Part shown: piece by piece, positions 46,747 through 56,516 of the stretch
How the letters are laid out: each line of letters begins with the position of its first letter
Position numbering within the stretch: position 1 is the first letter of the stretch
Assembly: GCF_008370645.1 (NCBI RefSeq)
Contig: NZ_VTZN01000008.1
Span: 1-57,059, forward strand
Direction: 5' to 3'
DNA: 57,059 bases
Source: Mycobacterium simiae
GTDB lineage: Bacteria; Actinomycetota; Actinomycetes; Mycobacteriales; Mycobacteriaceae
Program-made: the position numbers and the translations under genes
Notes under the pieces: model-generated
The model's input: the letters and a program-made list of their open reading frames with translations, nothing else
Told to the model about the DNA's origin: nothing
Database searches by the model: none

Positions 46747-47448
46747 TTACCCCTTAATCGACCCCGTCCGCTGCTGCTTGGTGGTGGCGATGCACACCAC
46801 CTCCCGGTCGCCCTGGTCCCAGGTCTCCTGGGTCGGGTACAGCACGTAGCTCTCGTAGCCTTCGTCGTCCGCGGCCTTGGGAGCATAGGCGGCGAACGCC
46901 GCCAGACACCTCTCCCGATAGTCGCTTTCCAGGGTCGACTGCCCCGGGAAATTACTTGTGGTCACCCGGAACTGCGCGTACACCTCACCTTCGTGTGGTT
47001 TGGCGCAGGCCACCTTGGGAAGCGTGAGCACCCGCGCGTTGTCACCCGGAATCGATTCGATGCAGTCACCGACACTGAGGCTGGTCGCGCGCACCGAGCC
47101 ATCGTCGGCTACCACGGCCACGACAATCGCCGCCACGATAACTAGCGTCCACGCCGCGGATAGCACCAGACCTGCGATAGCCATGCCGCGTCCACTTTGG
47201 CCCCGCCGCTTGATTTGGGTGAGCGCAATGATGCCGAAGATCACGCTCAACAGCACGCCACCGAGAACTCCAAAGATCAGCGACGCGATCGCAAAGCCAT
47301 TGGTGCCCAGCGACGCCGGAGGCGGAGGATGGGCCTGACCGTACGGACTGGGCGGCGGCGGGTAGCCGCCGGGGTAGCCGGGTGGACCGTAAGGTCCCTG
47401 CTCGGGCGGCTGGGCGGGCGGGGGGTACGGCGGTTGCTGGAACGTCAT
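46747..47448 (-). CDS. DUF4190/septum-formation domain membrane protein
   Basis: A 233-residue protein starting at ATG 47448. The first 45 residues are Pro/Tyr/Gln-rich. Two membrane segments with the DUF4190 pattern (NGFAIASLIFGVLGGVLLSV, then GRGMAIAGLVLSAAW) follow. An extracytoplasmic domain resembles the actinobacterial septum-formation domain (VGDCIESIPG, ACAKPHEGEVYAQF, two Cys pairs). Role in the envelope is likely; details are unknown. Confidence 0.8.
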   Translation of the reverse strand: MTFQQPPYPPPAQPPEQGPYGPPGYPGGYPPPPSPYGQAHPPPPASLGTNGFAIASLIFGVLGGVLLSVIFGIIALTQIKRRGQSGRGMAIAGLVLSAAWTLVIVAAIVVAVVADDGSVRATSLSVGDCIESIPGDNARVLTLPKVACAKPHEGEVYAQFRVTTSNFPGQSTLESDYRERCLAAFAAYAPKAADDEGYESYVLYPTQETWDQGDREVVCIATTKQQRTGSIKG

Positions 47449-47564
47449 GGGAGCACGGTAATGCCACCCGCGCCCGCGCATGGGGAGTCGACAATATTTT
47501 CCGCTGGCACCGCGCGCACTGGCTCCTGCCAGCCAGTCATTGTCGAAACGTAGGCTCCTGTCTC

Positions 47565-48578
47565 ATGCACATCGACGCGATGACTTTTCCCGCACCGCTA
47601 GGTGAAATCGGTGCCATCGCCCGGCAGGCTCAGTCGGCCGGGTTTTCCGGCCTGTTGTTCACGGAAGCGGGCCGAACCGCCTATCTCAACGCCGCCGTGG
47701 CTTCGCAAGCAGCTCCCGGTCTCGACTTGTCCACTGGCGTTGCGGTGGCCTTCCCACGCAGTCCATTCGTCACGGCGGTCACTGCCTGGGAGCTTCAGGA
47801 AGCAACCGGCGGCAGGTTCCGGCTGGGGCTGGGAACGCAGGTGCGCACTCACGTCGTGCGGCGCTATGGGGTGACGTTCGAACGGCCTGGCCCGCGGTTG
47901 CGCGACTATGTGCTCGCGGTCAAGGCATGTTTCTCGGCCTTCCGCACCGGGACCCTTGATCACCATGGCGAGTTCTATAACCTCGACTTCATCACTCCGC
48001 AGTGGAGCCCGGGCCCCATCGACGTCCCTGATCCCAAAGTCGATATTTCAGCGGTGAATCCCTGGATGCTGCGGATGGCCGGCGAAGTGGCCGACGGCGT
48101 CCACATCCATCCGATCGGCGAGCCCGGCTACATCGCCCGGCACGTGTTACCGAACGTCGCCGCGGGCGCGGAAAAAGCGGGCCGCTCATCCTCGGACATC
48201 GCCTTGATCGTGCCGGTGATGACCATCGTGGGCGATAGCGACGAAGAACGGGCCAAGGAACGTGAAAGCGTGCGGGCCAGCATCGCGTTCTACAGCAGCA
48301 CGCCCAACTACGCCTTTATCTTGGACGAGGCCGGGTTTGAGGGTACGACGGCCCGCGTTCGGCAGCAGCAGAAGGCCGGCGACTTCGCCGGCATGGCGGC
48401 CCAGATCACCGACGAGCACGTCGCCGCCTTCGCCACCGAGTCGACCTGGGACGGGTTGGCTGACGCGTTGGCCAAGAAGTACGACGCAATCACCGAGCGC
48501 CTTGTCTTCTACAACGCCCGAACCGACCCGGAGCGTCTCGAGCGGTACGGCGAGGTAGCTCGCCGGATGCGGCGCTAA
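47565..48578 (+). CDS. LLM-class F420-dependent oxidoreductase
   Basis: A 337-residue TIM-barrel protein of the luciferase-like superfamily. ATG 47565 begins MHIDAMTFPAPLGEIG; the longer open frame upstream overlaps the divergent gene. Typical positions are GLLFTEAGRTAYLNAAVA, the LSTGVAVAFPRSPF strand, and FRLGLGTQVRTHVVRRYG near residue 85, where the cofactor sits. F420 as cofactor is inferred from the subfamily. Substrate is unknown. Confidence 0.85.
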   Translation: MHIDAMTFPAPLGEIGAIARQAQSAGFSGLLFTEAGRTAYLNAAVASQAAPGLDLSTGVAVAFPRSPFVTAVTAWELQEATGGRFRLGLGTQVRTHVVRRYGVTFERPGPRLRDYVLAVKACFSAFRTGTLDHHGEFYNLDFITPQWSPGPIDVPDPKVDISAVNPWMLRMAGEVADGVHIHPIGEPGYIARHVLPNVAAGAEKAGRSSSDIALIVPVMTIVGDSDEERAKERESVRASIAFYSSTPNYAFILDEAGFEGTTARVRQQQKAGDFAGMAAQITDEHVAAFATESTWDGLADALAKKYDAITERLVFYNARTDPERLERYGEVARRMRR

Positions 48579-48657
48579 CGACTGGGGGACCACCCCCAGC
48601 TCACCGGCGATTCGGCGCTCGCTAGATTCGAGACGCGATCTCGTCGGAAGGAATGTC

Positions 48658-50595
48658 ATGAACGCGCATGTCGAGCAGCTGGAGTTCCAGGCGGAGGCCC
48701 GGCAGCTGTTGGATCTGATGATCCACTCCGTCTATTCCAACAAGGATTCGTTTCTGCGGGAGTTGATCTCCAACGCCTCCGACGCACTGGACAAGGTGCG
48801 ACTTGAGGCGCTCCGCAATAAGGACCTCCATGTTGATACCTCTGATCTGCACATCCAGATCGACGCAGACAAAGGTGCAAGGACTCTCACCGTTCGGGAC
48901 AACGGCATCGGTATGACCCGCGAGGAGGTCGTCGATCTGATCGGCACGCTGGCCAAGTCTGGTACCGCGGAGCTGCGGGCGCAGCTGCGGGAGGCCAAGA
49001 ACGAAGCGGCCTCCGATGAGCTGATCGGCCAATTCGGGATCGGGTTCTACTCGTCGTTCATGGTGGCTGACAAAGTCGAGCTGCTTACCCGCAAGGCCGG
49101 TGAAAGCGAGGCCACGAGATGGGAGTCGAGCGGCGAGGGCACCTACACCATCGAATCCGTGGAGGGCGCGCCACAGGGTACGTCGGTGACGCTGCACCTC
49201 AAGCCGGAAGACGCCGAAAACGAGCTCTATGACTACACCTCGGAGTGGAAGATCAGGAGCCTGGTCAAGAAGTACTCCGACTTCATTGCCTGGCCGATCC
49301 GCATGGAGGTCGAGAAACGCACCCCGGCGGCCGCGGAGGAGGGAGAGGAAGGTGGCGAAGAGACCGTCACCATCGAAACCGAGACCCTCAACTCCATGAA
49401 GGCGCTATGGGCTAAGCCCAAAGACGAGGTCTCTGAGGAGGAGTATAAGGAGTTCTACAAGCACATCGCGCATGCCTGGGACGACCCATTAGAGGTCATT
49501 GCGATGAAGGCCGAGGGCACCTTCGAGTACCAAGCTTTGCTTTTCATCCCGAAGCACGCCCCGTTCGACCTGTTCAACCGGGACGCCAGTATCGGGATCC
49601 AGCTATATGTCAAGCGCGTGTTCATCATGGGTGACTGCGACCAGCTGATGCCCGAGTACCTGCGCTTCGTCAAGGGCGTTGTCGACGCACAGGATATGTC
49701 GCTCAACGTATCTCGCGAGATCCTGCAGCAAGATCGCCAGATCAACGCCATCCGTCGCCGCTTGACCAAGAAGGTCCTGTCCACCATCAAGGACCTGCAA
49801 ACCGAGCGCCCGGAGGACTACCGCACTTTCTGGACCCAATTCGGCAAGGTCGTCAAGGAGGGCCTGCTGTCGGACTTCGACAACCGGGAAACGTTGCTGC
49901 AAATATCATCGTTCGCCTCAACCCGCAGCGAAGAAGAGGCCACCACACTGGACGAGTATGTGCAGCGCATGAAGGAGGGGCAGAAGCAGATTTTCTACGC
50001 CACGGGGGAGTCGCGTCAGCAGATCCTGAAGTCGCCGCACCTCGAGGCATTCAAAGCCAAGGGCTACGAGGTGCTGCTGCTCACCGACCCGGTCGACGAA
50101 GTGTGGGTGGGAGCAGTCCACGAGTTCGACGGCAAACCGCTGCAGTCGGTCGCCAAGGGCGAGGTGGATCTGGACTCCGACGAGGACACGAGCGAGGCCG
50201 AGCGCGAAGAGCAGCAGAAGGAGTTCGCCGACCTACTGGCCTGGCTGAAGGAGACGTTGAGCGACCACGTCAAGGAAGTGCGGCTGTCCACCCGCTTGAC
50301 CGAGTCGCCGGCCTGTCTGATCACCGACGCTTTCGGGATGACGCCGGCGCTGGCCCGCATCTACCGGGCGTCTGGGCAGGAGGTCCCGGTGGGCAAGCGG
50401 ATTCTGGAACTCAACCCCAATCACCCGCTGGTAATCGGTCTGCGCCAAGCACACCACGACCGCGGCGACGATCCTTCCGTGCCGGAGACCGCCGAATTGC
50501 TCTACGGCACTGCGCTTCTGGCTGAAGGCGGAACACCGGAGGACCCGGCGCGGTTCGCTGAGCTGCTGGCCGATCGCCTGACGCGCACGATATAG
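48658..50595 (+). CDS. htpG: Hsp90-family chaperone
   Basis: HtpG is the bacterial Hsp90. The 645-residue length fits M. tuberculosis HtpG (Rv2299c). The N-terminal ATP site has SNASDALDKVRLEA, DNGIGMTREE and GQFGIGFYSSFMVAD. The middle domain carries the catalytic arginine region LNVSREILQQ near residue 345, and a C-terminal dimerisation domain completes it. ATG 48658 follows GGAAGGAA. It converges with the aldo/keto reductase gene 104 bp downstream. Confidence 0.97.
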   Translation: MNAHVEQLEFQAEARQLLDLMIHSVYSNKDSFLRELISNASDALDKVRLEALRNKDLHVDTSDLHIQIDADKGARTLTVRDNGIGMTREEVVDLIGTLAKSGTAELRAQLREAKNEAASDELIGQFGIGFYSSFMVADKVELLTRKAGESEATRWESSGEGTYTIESVEGAPQGTSVTLHLKPEDAENELYDYTSEWKIRSLVKKYSDFIAWPIRMEVEKRTPAAAEEGEEGGEETVTIETETLNSMKALWAKPKDEVSEEEYKEFYKHIAHAWDDPLEVIAMKAEGTFEYQALLFIPKHAPFDLFNRDASIGIQLYVKRVFIMGDCDQLMPEYLRFVKGVVDAQDMSLNVSREILQQDRQINAIRRRLTKKVLSTIKDLQTERPEDYRTFWTQFGKVVKEGLLSDFDNRETLLQISSFASTRSEEEATTLDEYVQRMKEGQKQIFYATGESRQQILKSPHLEAFKAKGYEVLLLTDPVDEVWVGAVHEFDGKPLQSVAKGEVDLDSDEDTSEAEREEQQKEFADLLAWLKETLSDHVKEVRLSTRLTESPACLITDAFGMTPALARIYRASGQEVPVGKRILELNPNHPLVIGLRQAHHDRGDDPSVPETAELLYGTALLAEGGTPEDPARFAELLADRLTRTI

Positions 50596-50698
50596 CCGTA
50601 CAGGGGACGCCACACTCTGCCGGTTCGATCCAGAAACTGCTGTGACAGAAGCGATTTCGCAGCCCAGGGGCGCTGCTGATGTCGGTGACGAAACCGCC

Positions 50699-51670
50699 TT
50701 AACGGCGTTCCAGCCGCTCGCGCACCATATCGCTGAGGAAGCGCCTTACCGACGTCGGGTGAAATGCCCGGGCCGCGTTGGTCAGTGCATCGCGGGACTC
50801 CGCGCTGAGATCGAGATCAGCTGCTGCGACGTTGAATTCGAGCTGCTCGACACTGGACGCTCCCGGTATCGCGACCACGCCGGGCAGGCTGATTAGCCAG
50901 GCCAGCGCTACCTGCGCCGGCTTGGCGTCGACTGCTGCGGCGACGGTGCGAAGCGTCTGCAGCAGCGGCTCGATCCGGCGCAAATTCTCGGTGCCAAACA
51001 GCGGATTGGCGGCGCGGACTCCACCGGGTCGGTTGTCGACGCCGTACTTGCCGCCCAGCAGCCCCTGCGCGAGCGGGCTGTAGGCGATGACGATGCGGTT
51101 TTCCCGTTCAGCGAAGGGAACCAAGTAATCCAGCGCGCCAGGGTGGGCGAGAGAGAAATGCACCTGGTTGCTGATCACCGGGCGCCCCAGCGCAGCGTCG
51201 GCCTTGCGCCATCTCGCCAGCGAGTAGTTGGAGACGCCGGCCGCACCGATCTTGCCGTTGTCGAGGAGCTGCCGCATGCCCGGCATGATCACCGAGTCTG
51301 GGACCACCGGATTGGGCTGATGGACCTGGTAGAGGGGGATACGGTCCAACTGCAGCCGCCGGGCACTGGCCCGTTCGCGCTGCTTGATCACGGCCGGAAA
51401 CGGCGCGACCGGGAAAATCTTGCTGGCCACCACCACCTGGTCGCGCTGGTCGCCGAGCGCCTCGCCGAGGATCCGCTCGCTCTTGCCGAGCCCATACACC
51501 TCAGCGGTATCGAAGAGGGTGACCCCCAAGGCGAGGGCACGCTGCACGATGTCGCGGGCGGCGCCGGCGGCGTAGCGGTCCCCGTACCCCCATTCGCGCG
51601 AGCCGAACTGCCAGGTACCCAGGCCGATCCGGCTGACTTTTCCGATGCGCTCGACGTCGAGATATTTCAT
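50699..51670 (-). CDS. aldo/keto reductase
   Basis: A 323-residue NADPH-dependent oxidoreductase (Rv2298 type). The catalytic Asp and Tyr lie in LFDTAEVYGLGKSE near residue 55, the Lys in VVASKIFP, and the His in YQVHQPNPV. The C-terminal cofactor segment is IPGASSVEQLEFN. It is the neighbour of htpG in M. tuberculosis as well, which anchors the synteny. The next gene on the same strand, the alk regulator, ends 28 bp upstream of its start. Confidence 0.92.
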   Translation of the reverse strand: MKYLDVERIGKVSRIGLGTWQFGSREWGYGDRYAAGAARDIVQRALALGVTLFDTAEVYGLGKSERILGEALGDQRDQVVVASKIFPVAPFPAVIKQRERASARRLQLDRIPLYQVHQPNPVVPDSVIMPGMRQLLDNGKIGAAGVSNYSLARWRKADAALGRPVISNQVHFSLAHPGALDYLVPFAERENRIVIAYSPLAQGLLGGKYGVDNRPGGVRAANPLFGTENLRRIEPLLQTLRTVAAAVDAKPAQVALAWLISLPGVVAIPGASSVEQLEFNVAAADLDLSAESRDALTNAARAFHPTSVRRFLSDMVRERLERR

Positions 51671-51697
51671 GTCTCACACGGTAGCGGGGACTGGGCG

Positions 51698-52333
51698 TTA
51701 TCTTCCGATCGATTCGATGAACGGCGCGAGCAGACGTGCCATGCCTTTTGCGGCTTGGTCGGCGTCGCGGGGAGGCAGGGCGAGAAAGCTCAACGCGGCC
51801 CGGACAACAGCCCTGCCCATGACTTCCGCGTCGTATTCGTCGGCGTTCACCCAGCTGTTCTGGAAGGTCTGCGACAGGTGTTGGGAGGCATGGTCGACCA
51901 AAAACTGACTTTCGACCGTGATCAACCGGAGAATGTCGTTGGGAGCGTCCTCGGTGCGCAATACCTGGGCGAGTGGGTCGTGTTGGACGCGGTCGAAGAA
52001 GTCGCGGAATACCGTGCGCATGGCAGCGTAGCCATCGCCGTGGTGTTCGTTGATGGCCGTGCGCATTCCGGTGACGATGGTGTCGGTCAGGCGCAGGGCG
52101 TAGCTGCGAGCGAGACCGCTTCGCGACTGGAACTCGTTGTAGATGGTGCCCCGGCTGACGCCGGCCGCCGATGCGACGTCGGCCATCGTGATGGACGTCC
52201 ATTTGCGGGTGAGCAGCAAGCCGTGCAGTGCGTCCAGCACCCCGTTGTGCATCAGACTCACAGCGGTGTTCTGATACGGGTTGCGGCTTCGCGAGGGCTC
52301 GGGCTCGGCCATGTAGCTGAGGTTAGTGGGCAT
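51698..52333 (-). CDS. alkX: TetR-family regulator of the alk operon
   Basis: A 211-residue TetR protein, last gene of the alkB-rubA-rubB group, in the place of Rv3249c. The HTH reads ITMADVASAAGVSRGTIYNE near residue 50, with the family phenylalanine following. The start may be 52333 or an ATG 7 codons later. In other actinobacteria this regulator represses the alkane hydroxylase genes and is released by fatty acids; the same is likely here. Confidence 0.85.
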   Translation of the reverse strand: MPTNLSYMAEPEPSRSRNPYQNTAVSLMHNGVLDALHGLLLTRKWTSITMADVASAAGVSRGTIYNEFQSRSGLARSYALRLTDTIVTGMRTAINEHHGDGYAAMRTVFRDFFDRVQHDPLAQVLRTEDAPNDILRLITVESQFLVDHASQHLSQTFQNSWVNADEYDAEVMGRAVVRAALSFLALPPRDADQAAKGMARLLAPFIESIGR

Positions 52334-52484
52334 TGACAGTGCTTCCGGTGATGGTGCGGCAAAGGACCGGTTGGCCCCGCCCCCCGTTGGGCGAGGTGGT
52401 CGACGAGGTGCGCCATGGTGGCTCGAATATCGTTGCGCGCAATGAAGCTCTGACGATCCAGCCGTCCGCTGTTAGGTGAAGGCG

Positions 52485-52670
52485 TTAGGCTCGGCTGACT
52501 TCGACCATTTCGAAGTCGGACTTGGCGGCCCCGCAATCCGGGCAACTCCAGTCGTCGGGAATGTCGTCCCACCGGGTTCCCGGAGCTATGCCGTCTTCCG
52601 GCCACCCTTGTGCCTCGTCGTACTCGAATCCGCACTGTATGCAGCGATACAGCTTGAAATCGGTTGACAT
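52485..52670 (-). CDS. rubB: rubredoxin 2
   Basis: A 61-residue rubredoxin with the two iron-binding pairs CIQCG and CPDCG. ATG 52670 is one base after the rubA stop. It passes electrons from a rubredoxin reductase to AlkB. Corresponds to Rv3250c. Confidence 0.93.
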   Translation of the reverse strand: MSTDFKLYRCIQCGFEYDEAQGWPEDGIAPGTRWDDIPDDWSCPDCGAAKSDFEMVEVSRA

Positions 52671-52671
52671 C

Positions 52672-52842
52672 TCAAGCCTCCTTTGGGTTGAAATCGACCT
52701 TCTCGCGGACCCCGCAGTCCGGGCAGTTCCAGTCGTCGTCGATGTCGTCCCACTTGGTTCCCCCAGGGTACCCCTCGCGAGAGGCCCCTATGACTTCGTC
52801 ATAGACATAGTCGCACACCGGGCACTGGTAGGCGGCCATCAT
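52672..52842 (-). CDS. rubA: rubredoxin 1
   Basis: A 56-residue rubredoxin, [10 protein letters not shown] and CPDCG, the second electron carrier of the alkane hydroxylase. The ATG at 52842 overlaps the alkB TGA (ATGA); a second ATG follows immediately. Its stop is one base from rubB. Corresponds to Rv3251c. Confidence 0.92.
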   Translation of the reverse strand: MMAAYQCPVCDYVYDEVIGASREGYPGGTKWDDIDDDWNCPDCGVREKVDFNPKEA

Positions 52843-54068
52843 TGCGCCCCATAGCGGGCGAGGACCTTTGCGCGCTTGCGCGGGTCGATGTTCACCTTGG
52901 TGATGTCACCGCCGTAGTGCTCGATCACGCGGCGGTCCATCACCTTTCGCCACAGCGGGGGGAGGTAGGTCAGGGTGATCAGGGTGGCGTATCCGCTGGG
53001 CAGGTTGGGAGCGCCAGCCATGCTGCGCAGGGTCTGGTAGCGGCGTAGCGGGTTGGCGTGGTGGTCGCTGTGCCGCTGTAGGTGGTAGAGGAAGATATTG
53101 GTCATGATGTGGTCGGAGTTCCAGCTGTGCACCGGGGCGCAACGCTCATAGCGTCCGGAAGCATTCCGTTGCCGCAGTAGACCGTAGTGTTCGAGGTAGT
53201 TGACCGACTCCAACAGCGAGGCGCCATACAGCGCTTGGATCACCAGGAATGGCAGCACCTGCCACCCGAAGACGGCGGTGAGCGCGCCGAACAGAACGAC
53301 CGACATGACCCAAGCGTTGAGCACGTCGTTGTGAATGCTGCAGGTGGGCTTGTTGATCCGCTGCATGCGGGCTTTCTCCAGCTCCCAGGCCGACTTGAGC
53401 GAGCCGAACATGCTACGCGGCAAGAACATCCAGAAGCTCTCGCCAAAGCGTGCGCTAGCCGGGTCTTCTGGAGTTGAGACGCGGACGTGGTGGCCACGGT
53501 TGTGCTCGATGTAGAAGTGCCCGTAGAGGGTCTGGGCCAGTGTGATCTTGGATAGCCAGCGCTCCAGGTTCTCGCGCTTATGGCCCAACTCGTGCGCGGT
53601 GTTGATGCCCACTCCACCGACGACGCCGATAGTCATCGTCAGGCCGATCTTGGAAATCAGGCCCAGCCCTCCGTCGAGGCCAAGCCAGCTCAGGTCGCTG
53701 GCCGTCCACAGGTAGCAGGCCGCCACCAGGCTGATCATCTGAGACGGGATGAACGCGTAGGTGCAGTAGCGGTAGTACTTGTCGTTTTCGAGGCGCTCCA
53801 TCACCTCTTCGGGAGGGTTTTGGCCGTCGGGGCCCAAGAGCATGTCCAGGATCGGCAACAGCACATACAGCAAGATGGGGCCGATCCACCACAGCACCGG
53901 CGTGGCAGCGGTCCAGTCGAGCCTGCCGAACACCCAGGCCAGCGCAAGGCTTGCTGGTAAAGCCGTCGGCAAGACCAAGCCCACCAGCCAGAGGTACCGC
54001 TTCCGGTCACGCCATCGCTCGACCGGAATGTGAGGCTTCGTCGTTACATCCAATGCTCTGGTCGCCAT
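52839..54068 (-). CDS. alkB: alkane 1-monooxygenase
   Basis: A 409-residue integral membrane diiron enzyme that hydroxylates medium- and long-chain alkanes at the end carbon. ATG 54068 has GGGAG upstream; the longer frame is not needed. The four histidine clusters are present: HELGHKRENLE, EHNRGHH, NYLEHYGL and LQRHSDHHANP. About six membrane segments precede and surround them. It heads alkB-rubA-rubB-alkX, a self-sufficient unit apart from the reductase. In M. tuberculosis this set is Rv3252c-Rv3249c, far from htpG. Confidence 0.95.
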   Translation of the reverse strand: MATRALDVTTKPHIPVERWRDRKRYLWLVGLVLPTALPASLALAWVFGRLDWTAATPVLWWIGPILLYVLLPILDMLLGPDGQNPPEEVMERLENDKYYRYCTYAFIPSQMISLVAACYLWTASDLSWLGLDGGLGLISKIGLTMTIGVVGGVGINTAHELGHKRENLERWLSKITLAQTLYGHFYIEHNRGHHVRVSTPEDPASARFGESFWMFLPRSMFGSLKSAWELEKARMQRINKPTCSIHNDVLNAWVMSVVLFGALTAVFGWQVLPFLVIQALYGASLLESVNYLEHYGLLRQRNASGRYERCAPVHSWNSDHIMTNIFLYHLQRHSDHHANPLRRYQTLRSMAGAPNLPSGYATLITLTYLPPLWRKVMDRRVIEHYGGDITKVNIDPRKRAKVLARYGAQ

Positions 54069-54180
54069 GGTGCTCCCTTCTCGACTAGCGCACCGCCACT
54101 CCATAGACGGACGGGGTTGAACATAACAGATAATTTGTACAATGACTAGATAAATCAGTGAATTTGTTCAACAGCCGGCT
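54069..54180 (-). promoter_or_regulatory. alkB promoter region, AT-rich
   Basis: The 70 bp at about 54110-54180 are AT-rich (TTGTACAA palindrome near 54135, and an imperfect inverted pattern around it). This is a likely site for the TetR regulator and RNA polymerase; no exact operator is claimed. Confidence 0.4.
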
Positions 54181-54336
54181 TGCGCTCGCCCGGGCGATTG
54201 CCGGCCGCCTCCTCGGCCAAGATGTCGGCTGCTGCGCTAACTGCCTGTCTCCCAACATGTCTCGACTGCAGCGCGCGTAGTGGGCGGCGAACGCGAGTGG
54301 GTTTGACCGCTGCGCCGATCGGGTATCCCCAGCGCC

Positions 54337-56508
54337 ATGACCAGCGCCCCCGCCCTCGCCCCGCCGCCCCGACCCGAAGTTTGGCCGGGCCGTTCCTATC
54401 CGCTGGGCGCGACGTACGACGGCGCGGGAACCAACTTCGCCCTGTTCAGCGAAGTCGCCGAGCGCGTCGAGCTCTGCTTGTTCGACGCCGACGGCGCCGA
54501 GACCCGGATCACGCCGCCCGAGGTCGACGCCTATGTCTGGCACGCTTACGTACCGACCATCGGACCCGGTCAGCGCTACGGTTATCGCGTTCACGGTCCC
54601 TACGAGCCCCACACCGGCCACCGTTGCAACCCGAACAAGCTGCTGTTGGATCCCTATTCAAAAGCCATCGACGGCACATTCGCGTGGAACCAGTCCCTGT
54701 TTGGCTACGCCTTCGGTGACCCCGACAGCCGCAACGACGACGATTCGGCGGCCAGCATGCCCAAGGCGGTGGTGATCAATCCCTACTTCGACTGGGGCAA
54801 TGACCGCCCGCCGAAGCACCAATACGCCGACACGGTTATCTACGAGGCGCACGTCAAAGGCCTGACCCGAACCCACCCCGGGATACCGGAACATCTCCGC
54901 GGTACCTATGCCGGCGTGGCGCACCCGGCGATGATCGAGCACCTCACCAGCATCGGTATTACCGCGATCGAATTGATGCCGGTGCACCACTTCGCCAACG
55001 ACTCCAATCTGATCGACAAGGGCCTCTCCAACTACTGGGGTTACCACACAATCTCGTTTTTTGCGCCCGACCCAAAATATTCCAGCGCCCCGTCAGCGGG
55101 GGGTCAGGTGCAGGAGTTCAAGGCGATGGTGCGCTCGCTACACGAGGCGGGCATTGAGGTGATCCTCGATGTGGTCTACAACCACACCGCCGAGGGCAAT
55201 CACCTGGGCCCGACGCTATCGATGCGCGGCATCGACAACGCTGCCTATTACCGGTTGGTCGATGACGACAAGCGCTACTACCTGGATCACACCGGCACCG
55301 GCAACAGCCTCAACGTCGGTCATCCGCACTCGCTGCAGTTGATCATGGACTCGCTGCGCTACTGGGTGACCGAGCTGCACATCGACGGCTTCCGGTTCGA
55401 CTTGGCCGCGACGTTGGCCCGCGAATTTTACGAAGTTGACCGGCTCGCAACATTTTTCGAGCTGGTGCAACAGGATCCGACCGTCAGCCAGGTGAAGCTC
55501 ATCGCTGAGCCCTGGGACGTCGGGCCCGGCGGTTATCAGGTGGGCAATTTCCCACCGCAGTGGACGGAGTGGAACGGGAAGTACCGCGACACCGTCCGCG
55601 ATTTCTGGCGTGGGGAGCCCGCCACCCTGGACGAGTTCGCTTACCGACTGTCTGGATCGGCAGATCTTTATGAGAGCACGTCGCGGCGGCCGGTAGCTTC
55701 GATTAACTTCGTCACCGCCCACGACGGATTCACGCTGCGCGACTTGGTGTCCTACAACGACAAGCACAACGAGGCCAACGGTGAGGACAACAACGACGGC
55801 GAAAGTCACAACCGGTCATGGAACTGCGGCGCAGAGGGGCCGACCGACGACCCGGGCGTCACCGAGCTGCGTGGCCGCCAGCAGCGCAACTTCCTCACGA
55901 CCTTACTTGTCTCGCAGGGCGTTCCGATGATCTGCCATGGCGATGAGCTCGGACGCACCCAAAACGGCAACAACAACGGCTACTGCCAGGACAACGAGCT
56001 CACCTGGATCAATTGGGCCAACGCCGACACCGGCCTGCTGGAGTTCACCCGCGCGGTGGCGGCGCTGCGCGCCAACCACCCGGTGTTTCGCCGACGCCGG
56101 TTCTTCAGCGGCAAGCCGGTAGGCCGGCGCGATGAGCATGGCCTGCCTGACATCGCCTGGTTCGCGCCCGATGGCTCCGAGATGACCGAGGAAGACTGGG
56201 GAGCGAGGTTCGCGAAGTCGGTAGCCGTCTTCCTCAACGGCCAAGGCATTCCGGATCGGGACCTACGTGGCCAGCAGGTGCTCGACGACTCGTTTTTTCT
56301 CTGCTTCAACGCCCATCACGAGCCGATCGAGTTCACCCTGCCGCCAGCCACATTCGGAAGTGGGTGGCGCACAGCCGTCTATACCGGAGCCGGCCAGCTC
56401 ACCCCGGCCCAGGCGAAGGAGGTGCCCGCAGCGGCGCGGCTTAGCATCGATGCGCGCAGCGTTGTGGTGCTGCAAGCTGTCGCCGTGATCGGCATTGCTG
56501 ACCAATAA
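54337..56508 (+). CDS. glgX: glycogen debranching enzyme (isoamylase type)
   Basis: A 723-residue GH13 enzyme that cleaves alpha-1,6 branches in glycogen; it matches TreX/GlgX (Rv1564c, similar length). An N-terminal CBM48 domain (residues 15-130) leads to the barrel with the GH13 motifs DVVYNHTAEG, GFRFDLAATL (nucleophile Asp), LIAEPWDV (acid Glu) and NFVTAHDGF. The treY and treZ genes that accompany it in M. tuberculosis are not adjacent here. The gene is divergent from alkB. Confidence 0.93.
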   Translation: MTSAPALAPPPRPEVWPGRSYPLGATYDGAGTNFALFSEVAERVELCLFDADGAETRITPPEVDAYVWHAYVPTIGPGQRYGYRVHGPYEPHTGHRCNPNKLLLDPYSKAIDGTFAWNQSLFGYAFGDPDSRNDDDSAASMPKAVVINPYFDWGNDRPPKHQYADTVIYEAHVKGLTRTHPGIPEHLRGTYAGVAHPAMIEHLTSIGITAIELMPVHHFANDSNLIDKGLSNYWGYHTISFFAPDPKYSSAPSAGGQVQEFKAMVRSLHEAGIEVILDVVYNHTAEGNHLGPTLSMRGIDNAAYYRLVDDDKRYYLDHTGTGNSLNVGHPHSLQLIMDSLRYWVTELHIDGFRFDLAATLAREFYEVDRLATFFELVQQDPTVSQVKLIAEPWDVGPGGYQVGNFPPQWTEWNGKYRDTVRDFWRGEPATLDEFAYRLSGSADLYESTSRRPVASINFVTAHDGFTLRDLVSYNDKHNEANGEDNNDGESHNRSWNCGAEGPTDDPGVTELRGRQQRNFLTTLLVSQGVPMICHGDELGRTQNGNNNGYCQDNELTWINWANADTGLLEFTRAVAALRANHPVFRRRRFFSGKPVGRRDEHGLPDIAWFAPDGSEMTEEDWGARFAKSVAVFLNGQGIPDRDLRGQQVLDDSFFLCFNAHHEPIEFTLPPATFGSGWRTAVYTGAGQLTPAQAKEVPAAARLSIDARSVVVLQAVAVIGIADQ

Positions 56509-56516
56509 GCGCCGGT

